Part shown: one piece after another, positions 1-5,283 of the stretch
How positions within the stretch are numbered: the first letter of the stretch is position 1
How the letters are laid out: each line of letters starts with the position of its first letter
Origin: Planctomycetota bacterium
GTDB lineage: Bacteria > Planctomycetota > SKW154
Direction: 5' to 3'
Length of the DNA: 5,283 bases
NCBI GenBank assembly: GCA_026418755.1
Contig: JAOAAR010000151.1
Coordinates: forward strand, 1 to 5,283
Made by a program: the position numbers and the translations under genes
Notes under the pieces: model-generated
Database searches by the model: none
Seen by the model: only the letters and a program-made list of their open reading frames with translations
What the model was told of the DNA's origin: nothing

Positions 1-725
1 ATCTGGTGATGGAATATCTTGAAGGAAAGACCGTCGAACAATTGGTGGACGAGAAAGGACCGTTGAACGAGGATGAAGCGTTGAGGCTGGTGAGCCAGGT
101 CTCCGATGCGTTGCAGTATGCCCATGAGCGGAACATAGCCCATCGTGACATAAAGCCATCAAACATCATAGTTGATTGCGATGGCTGTGCGCGTCTCTGC
201 GACTTCGGGCTTGCTAAACCGATAGGAGGAGCGGAAGACATCACTCTCAGTGGGCTCATAATGGGAACGCCTGAGTATCTTTCGCCTGAACAAGCCCATG
301 GGAGAGTGGACATTGACATAAGGAGTGACATCTATTCGTTGGGCGCTACGCTTTACCACATGCTTGTTGGTCGCCCCCCGTTCGAAGGGAAGTCTCCTCA
401 AGAGACCGCAGCGAGGCATATAACGGACGAAGTTAAGTTTCCGCCAGAGGCAAACATTACTCCGGCGACGCGCTCTTTAATTCTGTGGATGATGCGTAAG
501 TTGCGCGAGGAGCGCCCCGAGACCCCAAAAGTCGTAAAAGAAGCCATCCATAAAATCTTAAGCGGGCAGACCCATTCGGCGTTAGCAGGCACTACTGTTG
601 CTATTTTGCTTAAGATGCTCAAACGGCGGCTTCGTCAATTTCTGGATTCACGGCTTGCGCTCACTGTTGCCGCCGTCATCATTGCTGGGTTTCTTGTGAT
701 TCTCGGGCTACTCCTGCGCAAATAG
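1..725 (+). CDS. Hanks-type serine/threonine protein kinase, C-terminal part, tail-anchored (5' end outside window)
   Basis: This is a PknB-like Ser/Thr kinase that transfers phosphate from ATP to protein Ser/Thr. The frame is already open at base 3 and reads L-V-M-E-Y-L-E-G, the typical hinge between kinase lobes, so the Gly-rich loop and ATP-binding Lys lie upstream and the GTG at 6 is not the true start. Visible motifs are the catalytic loop HRDIKPSN (141-164, catalytic Asp at 147-149, an RD kinase), DFG (201-209), the activation-segment end GTPEYLSPE (264-290), and SDIYSLG with the conserved F-helix Asp at 327-329. The catalytic core appears intact. A basic juxtamembrane stretch (KMLKRRLRQ) precedes one hydrophobic helix at about 654-716, and the stop follows only two residues later. 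The protein is therefore a tail-anchored cytoplasmic kinase without PASTA or other external sensor domains. Its stop overlaps the convergent gene by 18 bp. The kinase family is certain; the substrate is unknown. Confidence 0.95.
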   Translation, partial: LVMEYLEGKTVEQLVDEKGPLNEDEALRLVSQVSDALQYAHERNIAHRDIKPSNIIVDCDGCARLCDFGLAKPIGGAEDITLSGLIMGTPEYLSPEQAHGRVDIDIRSDIYSLGATLYHMLVGRPPFEGKSPQETAARHITDEVKFPPEANITPATRSLILWMMRKLREERPETPKVVKEAIHKILSGQTHSALAGTTVAILLKMLKRRLRQFLDSRLALTVAAVIIAGFLVILGLLLRK

Positions 726-1253
726 TCTGTTCCGCTCAGATTCGGAAAACCTCTTAACGATTCTCTCGCCAAAAGCGGCGAGTTCTTTATGGTCACTTTT
801 CAAGGCGTCTTTAATAACATCTTTTAAACTGTGTTCAAGGCGGTATGCATCGGCAAGATACAGCGCTTCACATCGGAGAAAGGTATCACCGAAACTGTAA
901 GCCTCTTTTATGGCTGAAACGGCGGAGTTTGGAAAGTTGCGGCAGATACAGGCGAGTGCTTCGGCACGCACAAGCGACGATGAGTCTTTTCTGAGAATCT
1001 CTTTCAGTGCTTTCAATGCGCTTGGTTTTGAGGATTTGTAGTTATGCAGCGCATCCCATCTCTCACTCTCTTTAGGAGAGAAACATTGGAGAGGCAGAAA
1101 AGTCTCCTCGTCATACATTTGCATCATCACAAGAACGAGCGCTACAAATCCGATTCCGGTTAGAGCAACTGCAGCGCAAACCGCCACACTCGTCGGAAAA
1201 CCGGACTTTATCTTAATAGATGTGTTTTTTGTCTCTTCTCCTTTCTCTTCCAT
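708..1253 (-). CDS. Single-pass membrane protein with HEAT-like repeats, function unknown
   Basis: This 181-residue protein is not one I recognise by name. The first ~20 residues are hydrophilic (MEEKGEETKN...), followed by one long hydrophobic segment at about residues 21-46. Lysines before the helix and DEE after it suggest N-in/C-out topology, with the C-terminal domain outside the cytoplasmic membrane. Residues ~59-180 look all-helical, with pairs about 31-35 residues apart and related cores: LVRAEALAC (near 94-102), FLRCEALYLAD (125-135) and ELAAFGERIV (157-166). This is the pattern of HEAT or PBS-lyase-like repeats, which usually bind other proteins. The ATG at 1253 is favoured by a strong Shine-Dalgarno sequence 8 nt upstream. 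The gene converges on the kinase and overlaps it by 18 bp, and it is divergent from gpsA. A role as scaffold or partner of the kinase is speculative. That the gene is real is likely from its length, ribosome site and coherent protein features. Confidence 0.8.
   Translation of the reverse strand: MEEKGEETKNTSIKIKSGFPTSVAVCAAVALTGIGFVALVLVMMQMYDEETFLPLQCFSPKESERWDALHNYKSSKPSALKALKEILRKDSSSLVRAEALACICRNFPNSAVSAIKEAYSFGDTFLRCEALYLADAYRLEHSLKDVIKDALKSDHKELAAFGERIVKRFSESERNRLFAQE
765..790 (+). terminator. Candidate intrinsic terminator of the kinase transcript
   Basis: CTCGCC (765-770) and GGCGAG (777-782) form a perfect 6-bp GC-rich stem with a 6-nt AAAAGC loop. TTCTTTAT (783-790) follows on the plus strand. 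The hairpin lies about 40 nt after the kinase stop and has the T-rich tail only on the plus strand, so it would serve the kinase and not the opposing gene. It sits inside the coding sequence of the minus-strand gene, where chance is a fair alternative, and the stem is short. Confidence 0.4.
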
Positions 1254-1261
1254 CTCCCTTT

Positions 1262-1269
1262 CCTCCTTT
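1262..1269 (-). promoter_or_regulatory. Strong ribosome binding site of the HEAT-like gene
   Basis: On the minus strand AAAGGAGG ends 8 nt before the ATG at 1253, a near-perfect anti-16S match at good spacing. It fixes the start codon of the HEAT-like membrane protein and supports this minus-strand frame as a true gene. Confidence 0.75.
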
Positions 1270-1272
1270 GGC

Positions 1273-1301
1273 TTTACAGGAGATGATACTTATGCTACAA
1301 T
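1273..1301 (+). promoter_or_regulatory. Extended -10 sigma70-type promoter for gpsA
   Basis: TTTACA (1273-1278), a 17-nt spacer and TACAAT (1296-1301) match the -35/-10 consensus at 5 of 6 each. A TG one base before the -10 (1293-1294) gives an extended -10. Transcription would begin near 1308 and leave a leader of about 23 nt before the gpsA ATG. Confidence 0.65.
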
Positions 1302-1311
1302 CGTAACACAA
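1283..1311 (-). promoter_or_regulatory. Possible promoter of the HEAT-like gene
   Basis: Read on the minus strand, TTGTGT (1311-1306), a 17-nt spacer and TATCAT (1288-1283) make a plausible sigma70-type promoter. The -10 matches 5 of 6 positions but the -35 only 3 of 6. It interleaves with the opposite-facing gpsA promoter, so the two would compete for polymerase if both are real. Confidence 0.3.
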
Positions 1312-1318
1312 GTGAATT

Positions 1319-1324
1319 GAAAGG
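1319..1324 (+). promoter_or_regulatory. gpsA: Ribosome binding site of gpsA
   Basis: GAAAGG ends 6 nt before the ATG at 1331. It is a moderate Shine-Dalgarno match that agrees with the start giving a full-length N-terminal Rossmann strand (MRIGVIGDGG). Confidence 0.55.
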
Positions 1325-1330
1325 TCAAGA

Positions 1331-2332
1331 ATGAGAATCGGGGTCATCGGAGATGGTGGCTGGGGAACTGCCCTCTCGATGCTACTTATATGGAAAAACT
1401 ATGATGTGCTTCTGTGGGGGGCTTTCCCTGATTACATCGAAGCAATGCGTAAAGAGGGCGAAAACTTCAAATACCTGCCCGGGGTATGCCTCCCAGAAAA
1501 ACTGCTCCTCTCTTCCGACTTTAAGGATTTAAGCGGTGGATTCGACATTCTGGTGAGTGCCGTTCCTACTCAGTTTGTCAGAGCCGTCTTTGAGAGGTTC
1601 AAGCCATACTACAAAAACAGAGTCCCCATCGTTTCGGTCTCAAAAGGGCTCGAAGAGAAGAGCCATAAGCGGTGTACCGAGATAATCAGAGATGTACTGG
1701 GGGAGGTACCTCTTGCAGTTCTTTCAGGACCTTCCCACGCCGAAGAAGTAGCACGCAAAATCCCAACAGCCGTGTCCGTCGCATCCCAAGACGCTAAACT
1801 GGCAGAGTTTGTGCAAGAGGTATTTGCAACGGACGAGTTTCGTCCGTATACGAATCCTGACCCTATCGGAGTCGAATTGGGGGGCGCGCTCAAGAATGTT
1901 ATAGCACTTGCAGCAGGGATGTGCGACGGACTGGGCTTTGGAGACAACACGAAAAGTGCGCTTCTTGCAAGAGGGCTTGCTGAGATGATTCGCATCGGTA
2001 CAAAACTGGGTGCCCAGAAGGTGACTTTTTTCGGACTTTCTGGGGTTGGAGATTTGACCACAACATCCTTCTCAAAACACGGCAGAAACAGAGAAGTAGG
2101 AGAGAGGATTGGCCGTGGAGAGAGATTAGACCAGATTCTTGCAAGTATGGAGAAAGTGGCAGAAGGGGTATGGACGAGTAGAAGTGTCGTCGAACTTTCT
2201 AAAAAACTCTCAGTAGATACGCCTATAAGCCGCAAGGTTTATCAGATTCTTTTCGAAAACGAATCTCCTCGTGATGCTGTGCTGTCGCTGATGCACAGAC
2301 CCCTTAAATCTGAATACTCAGACTTTCTGTAA
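1331..2332 (+). CDS. gpsA: NAD(P)H-dependent sn-glycerol-3-phosphate dehydrogenase
   Basis: GpsA reversibly reduces dihydroxyacetone phosphate to sn-glycerol-3-phosphate with NAD(P)H in the cytoplasm, giving the backbone for membrane phospholipids. The protein is 333 residues, the usual family length. The N-terminal Rossmann domain starts with the dinucleotide loop G7-D-G-G-W-G12-TAL. It continues with AVPTQF (77-82), SVSKGLE (102-108, with the conserved Lys105) and SGPSHAEE (132-139). The C-terminal helical domain carries the catalytic Lys188 in LKNVIALAAG, then GDNTKSALLARG (204-215), GLSGVGDL (235-242, conserved Asp241) and GRNR (251-254, substrate phosphate binding). It ends with the family pattern of a PI-x-VYxIL stretch and a final LMxRxxKSE. 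All expected residues are present, so the enzyme should be active. The ATG is preceded by GAAAGG 6 nt upstream. The gene has its own promoter and appears to be a single transcription unit; no terminator is evident after it. Confidence 0.97.
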   Translation: MRIGVIGDGGWGTALSMLLIWKNYDVLLWGAFPDYIEAMRKEGENFKYLPGVCLPEKLLLSSDFKDLSGGFDILVSAVPTQFVRAVFERFKPYYKNRVPIVSVSKGLEEKSHKRCTEIIRDVLGEVPLAVLSGPSHAEEVARKIPTAVSVASQDAKLAEFVQEVFATDEFRPYTNPDPIGVELGGALKNVIALAAGMCDGLGFGDNTKSALLARGLAEMIRIGTKLGAQKVTFFGLSGVGDLTTTSFSKHGRNREVGERIGRGERLDQILASMEKVAEGVWTSRSVVELSKKLSVDTPISRKVYQILFENESPRDAVLSLMHRPLKSEYSDFL

Positions 2333-2369
2333 AAGACGCCGCCTGTGGTATTCCCTAATGCCCAATGAG

Positions 2370-2387
2370 TCGTAAAAATCGTAAAAA
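2370..2387 (+). repeat. Tandem 9-bp direct repeat upstream of the molybdoenzyme promoter
   Basis: TCGTAAAAA occurs twice head to tail (2370-2378 and 2379-2387), flanked by GAG on both sides. It lies 24 bp before the -35 of the downstream gene, where an activator or an AT-rich UP-like element could act. No known regulator site is recognised, and a chance duplication is possible. Confidence 0.5.
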
Positions 2388-2411
2388 GAGTGTCACGGAA
2401 GCAGGTTTGAA

Positions 2412-2440
2412 TTGACAAAAAGAAGTTTTAGGAAGAAAAT
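2412..2440 (+). promoter_or_regulatory. Sigma70-type promoter for the FdnG-like gene
   Basis: A perfect TTGACA (2412-2417) is followed at 17 nt by GAAAAT (2435-2440), which matches the -10 consensus at 4 of 6 positions. Transcription would start near 2447, about 24 nt before the ATG. The weak -10 would suit an activated promoter. The gene is thus likely to begin its own operon, separate from gpsA. Confidence 0.5.
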
Positions 2441-2457
2441 ATCCTTAAATGGTTGCC

Positions 2458-2465
2458 GAGGGGAG
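2458..2465 (+). promoter_or_regulatory. Ribosome binding site of the FdnG-like gene
   Basis: GAGGGGAG ends 5 nt before the ATG at 2471. This start places the twin-arginine motif at residues 5-6, as expected for a complete Tat signal, and so decides the start codon. Confidence 0.65.
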
Positions 2466-2470
2466 TTGTT

Positions 2471-2560
2471 ATGAAGATAAGTCGAAGAGAGTTTCTAAAG
2501 GGGATAGGTACGGCAGCGGCTTCTTTTGCGACCTTAGGGGTCAGCAAGACAGCGTTCGGT
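2471..2560 (+). other. Twin-arginine (Tat) signal peptide
   Basis: Residues 1-30 contain SRREFLK (4-10), a very good match to the Tat consensus S-R-R-x-F-L-K. A mild hydrophobic stretch follows (about 11-24), then a likely cleavage near A28-F-G30. The folded, cofactor-loaded enzyme would be exported across the cytoplasmic membrane, as FdnG is. The exact cleavage position is uncertain because the -1 residue would be Gly rather than Ala. Confidence 0.85.
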
Positions 2561-5283
2561 ATGGAGGAGAAAGTGCTGCCTCCACGGTTCGCTAAAGCGG
2601 CAGCAAAGATGAAGGAAGGGATATGCGACGAGATACCTTGTTCCTTATGCTCCGTAGGCTGTGGTTTGAGAATGCGCATTATCGGGAATGTTCCTGCTAA
2701 TGTGGAGGGGGCGACACAGCATCCGATAAACAAACCGTTTTTGTGGAATAGTGGAGCGCCTGGGTATCGGAGCCTCTGCGGAAAACCTTTCCATTTGGTT
2801 GAAGCGATGCGGCAAGGAAAAGAGAGGATTCTTCGCCATGCAATTATACGGAAAAGAGGTGGTGTCTTCGAAAAAGCAGAGATAAACTATGCAGTTACTC
2901 GCGCCGCAACCCTCATTAAAGAAACCCACTCGGCAAAGTTCACAAGAGAGGACAGCGAAGGAAAAGCAGTGAACCGTTGCGAAGCAATCGGATTCATCGG
3001 GGGCTCAGGGCTATCCAACGAGGAGTGTTACGCAGCACAAAAATTGGCAAGAGGACTGGGACTTGTCTATATTGACACTGTAACGCGGAGTTCCATTGCG
3101 CCTGTAAACCATGCCTTTATAGCGACATTTGGTAGACCGGGTGCTACAAATCCTGTGACTGACATTGTAAATTCGGGAGCGGTTCTTATAGTCGGCGCTG
3201 ACCCTGCCACAGAAACACCGATGATAATGCGTCATGTTTTCGACGCAGTGGTGCGCAACAAAGCAAAAGTAGTGGTCATTGACAGCAGGCAAAGCGGGAC
3301 AGCCGCACGGGCGCATACTTTCGCTCAAGTGCGTCCAGGCACAGAGTTCGCTTTTATAATGGGACTGATAAACTCTGTCCTGCAGGACGGAATCTATGTA
3401 GAGGAGTATCTGCGCCACAACACAGATGCACAGTTCTTAATCGCAGAAGAGTTTAGGACCGTCGCCGATACTGACGGTGTTCTGTCGGGCTATGCAGGTG
3501 GTGAATACGACAGGTCCTCTTGGCGATATGTTTTGAGACGGAACGGACAGGTGGAGCGGGATGACAGAATGCGCCGCTCCCGCGTTCTCTTGCAGGTGCT
3601 GAAAAAGCACTTCTCTCGATACAATGAAAGTGCTGTCTGCCGAGTAACAGGAGTAAGCAGACAGACTTTTCGACAGGTGTATAGAGACTTCTGCGAAGCA
3701 ACGGCGAAGACAGGAGTCGCCGGCGTCATCTTATTCGGGAAAGGACTGACAGCGCGTTCTACCGGCACCCAAGCGGTCAGAGCGCTCTCCATATTGCAGT
3801 TATTGTTGGGAAATATCGGAGTATCAGGAGGAGGGCTGATTCCAGTAGTAAGTGAAGGGAATGCCCAAGGTGCCTCCGACTTTGGACTCCTCTTCGAATT
3901 TCTACCAGGATACCTCCCTTCTCCCACAAAAAACCTCGACACATTCGAAGCGTATGTGAAAAGTCACAGGCGTATAAGCGCTGAGCCCGATGCGTTTAAT
4001 GAATGGAAAAATCTTGATTCCTATCTGGCGAGTTATCTCTGCGATATGTACGGCGCAACAGACTTAAACACCGCTTACTCCTATCTGCCAAAACGGGACC
4101 CAGGAAAAGATTACTCCGTCTACGGAATGCTCTCTGCAATAGAGAATGGAGAGATAGAAGGTTTACTGGTGATGGGAGAAGACCCTGTCGCTTCTTTGAA
4201 CACAGAGCGCTGGCTATTTGCTCTCTCAAAACTGAAATGGCTTGTAGTGTTCGATTGGACGATGAACGATACGGCAGGTTTCTTCGAGGATAAGAGGTTC
4301 TCCTCTGGGGGTCCTGAGGTGATTCTTCTGCCTGCAACTCCTTTCGTGGAACGGCAGGGAAGTTTCACAAATATAAGCAGATGGCTTCAGTGGCAAAAGC
4401 CACAGGCGATTGTAGCGACGACGACGGAGCGTATCACAGGGCTCGATTTTTTGAACCGTCTTTACGGATTGCTGTCAAGCGGCGGTACAGGCTTCGATGA
4501 AGGTATAAGAAATCTTAACTGGGAAAAGATGGCGATGGGAGATGCCAGTTTCGTTCTTACTATGATAAACGGACTGGATTTTTCCTCAGGTGATTCCGTT
4601 GCGAAGAGAAAACTTCTGCGTAACCCTCGCGACTTAAAAGCGGACGGCTCAACGCAATGTGCTAACAGGTTCTACTGTGGCTGCGCGTCCGCTCATAAAT
4701 GGTTTGAGGGCGCAAATAGCATTGAAGACCCAACAGAACTCGGACTCTATCATAAATGGGGTTGGTCATGGCCTATGAATGTTCGTGTGATGTACAACCG
4801 TGCAGGAGTGCGGCGCGAAGGAACTCCTTTTGCGAAGCCGTTAGTCACATTCAGAGGCTCAAAGTGGGAAGGGCAAGACATAGTGGATGGTCCTGTTGAG
4901 GCGTCGCCGAAGGAGGTTGCGCCGTTTGTTGCTACTCCTGAAGGGGTTGCAAAACTCTTCGCCCCCGACTTACTCGATGGGGCTCTTCCCACCTACTATG
5001 AAGAGCCCGACCTGCCGTTCACAAACCACTTCTCTCCTGCCTATAGGACTGCTCCCCTTCTTCTTATACGAGAAGGGGACTCCCTTTTCGGTGAGAGACA
5101 GGAAAACGCAAAACTGGTCGTCGCCGTGAAGTTTTCGCTTGGCGAGCATTTAGGAGGGGGCTCTCTGACGAGGAGGCTTCCGTTCTTTGCCCGTTTTTTA
5201 AGAGAGTTTTTCGTCGAGGTTGACAGTGAGACGGCGCAGGAGTTAGGCATAACGAACGGTTCGAAAGTGAGACTGCGTAATCT
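2471..5283 (+). CDS. FdnG-like (formate dehydrogenase-N alpha type) molybdopterin oxidoreductase with serine at the metal-ligand site, 3' end outside window
   Basis: This frame stays open from the ATG at 2471 to the window edge (937 full codons; FdnG is about 1015 residues), so perhaps 60-80 residues are missing. Order: Tat signal (1-30); [4Fe-4S] site C57-x2-C60-x3-C64 ... C103 with the electron-transfer Lys105; molybdopterin-binding domains; and near the end VDSETAQELGITNGSKV (from about 917), the start of the C-terminal MGD-binding domain. Many stretches match my recollection of E. coli FdnG, for example TFGR (219-222), YDRSSW, LQLLLGN, RWLQW and GWSWP, so the assignment is to that subfamily rather than cytoplasmic FdhF/FdhA. 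However, the Sec/Cys ligand is Ser208, the following His is Ile209, and the substrate Arg is Val460. Formate oxidation is therefore doubtful; the substrate is unknown, or the metal site may serve electron transfer or structure only. Fe-S and membrane subunits are expected downstream. The family is sure, the reaction is not. Confidence 0.93.
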   Translation, partial: MKISRREFLKGIGTAAASFATLGVSKTAFGMEEKVLPPRFAKAAAKMKEGICDEIPCSLCSVGCGLRMRIIGNVPANVEGATQHPINKPFLWNSGAPGYRSLCGKPFHLVEAMRQGKERILRHAIIRKRGGVFEKAEINYAVTRAATLIKETHSAKFTREDSEGKAVNRCEAIGFIGGSGLSNEECYAAQKLARGLGLVYIDTVTRSSIAPVNHAFIATFGRPGATNPVTDIVNSGAVLIVGADPATETPMIMRHVFDAVVRNKAKVVVIDSRQSGTAARAHTFAQVRPGTEFAFIMGLINSVLQDGIYVEEYLRHNTDAQFLIAEEFRTVADTDGVLSGYAGGEYDRSSWRYVLRRNGQVERDDRMRRSRVLLQVLKKHFSRYNESAVCRVTGVSRQTFRQVYRDFCEATAKTGVAGVILFGKGLTARSTGTQAVRALSILQLLLGNIGVSGGGLIPVVSEGNAQGASDFGLLFEFLPGYLPSPTKNLDTFEAYVKSHRRISAEPDAFNEWKNLDSYLASYLCDMYGATDLNTAYSYLPKRDPGKDYSVYGMLSAIENGEIEGLLVMGEDPVASLNTERWLFALSKLKWLVVFDWTMNDTAGFFEDKRFSSGGPEVILLPATPFVERQGSFTNISRWLQWQKPQAIVATTTERITGLDFLNRLYGLLSSGGTGFDEGIRNLNWEKMAMGDASFVLTMINGLDFSSGDSVAKRKLLRNPRDLKADGSTQCANRFYCGCASAHKWFEGANSIEDPTELGLYHKWGWSWPMNVRVMYNRAGVRREGTPFAKPLVTFRGSKWEGQDIVDGPVEASPKEVAPFVATPEGVAKLFAPDLLDGALPTYYEEPDLPFTNHFSPAYRTAPLLLIREGDSLFGERQENAKLVVAVKFSLGEHLGGGSLTRRLPFFARFLREFFVEVDSETAQELGITNGSKVRLRN

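Noticed and set aside
6..8. GTG at 6 as the kinase start codon
   Set aside because: The frame is open upstream and the hinge motif begins before it. The N-lobe is required for a kinase, so the gene starts outside the window.
1609..2235. Minus-strand open frame of 208 codons within gpsA
   Set aside because: It lies wholly inside a fully conserved gpsA, its product is Ser/Pro-rich without domain features, and no ribosome site supports it. It is a shadow frame.
2333..2411. Terminator after gpsA
   Set aside because: I found no GC-rich hairpin followed by a T tract in this stretch, so none is reported.
2391..2417. Inverted pair TGTCA ... TGACA before the FdnG-like gene
   Set aside because: The arms are only 5 bp with a 17-nt gap and one arm is the -35 element itself. 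It is too weak to call an operator or a gpsA terminator.
3011..3942. Minus-strand open frames of 82-150 codons inside the FdnG-like gene
   Set aside because: They are antisense to a continuous, family-consistent coding frame and show low-complexity, Cys/Arg/Ser-rich translations typical of shadows.
4887..5129. Plus-strand 80-codon frame with an Arg/Leu-rich start
   Set aside because: It is out of frame with the FdnG-like gene that continues through the same bases, and the R/L runs are frame-shift artefacts of GAG/GTT-type codons.

Overview
The window holds the 3' end of one gene, two complete genes and the first ~937 codons of a fourth, on both strands. It looks like bacterial chromosome: strong AGGAGG-type ribosome binding sites, sigma70-like promoters, a eukaryotic-like (Hanks-type) Ser/Thr kinase and a Tat-exported molybdoenzyme. 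G+C looks close to one half by eye. I cannot assign a phylum. A Hanks kinase next to an FdnG-type enzyme without selenocysteine would fit an anaerobic or facultative bacterium outside the Proteobacteria, but that is only an inference. There are no RNA genes, mobile elements or CRISPR arrays.

Layout: (1) 1-725, plus strand: most of the catalytic domain of a Ser/Thr protein kinase, ending in one transmembrane helix directly before the stop (tail-anchored, no extracellular sensor). (2) 708-1253, minus strand: a 181-residue single-pass membrane protein with about three HEAT-like helical repeats. It converges on the kinase, overlaps it by 18 bp, and has a terminator-like hairpin for the kinase transcript inside its coding sequence. 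(3) 1254-1330: a short divergent promoter region. (4) 1331-2332, plus strand: a complete GpsA (glycerol-3-phosphate dehydrogenase), with a TGn-extended promoter. (5) 2333-2470: an intergenic region with a tandem 9-bp repeat and a promoter with a perfect TTGACA -35. (6) 2471 to the window end, plus strand: a Tat-signal molybdopterin oxidoreductase whose whole length resembles the alpha subunit of formate dehydrogenase-N (FdnG).

The most interesting point is in the last gene. The fold, Fe-S site and much of the FdnG sequence pattern are kept, but the three residues that define formate chemistry are not. The Sec/Cys metal ligand is Ser208, the next His is Ile209, and the substrate Arg is Val460. 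The reading frame has no in-frame TGA, so selenocysteine cannot rescue it. The protein is therefore probably not a formate dehydrogenase. It may belong with the serine-ligand FdnG-like proteins typified by OmeA of the Dehalococcoides organohalide-respiration complex, or be an undescribed relative. Its Fe-S and membrane partners should lie downstream, outside the window. The other genes show no evident functional link to it.
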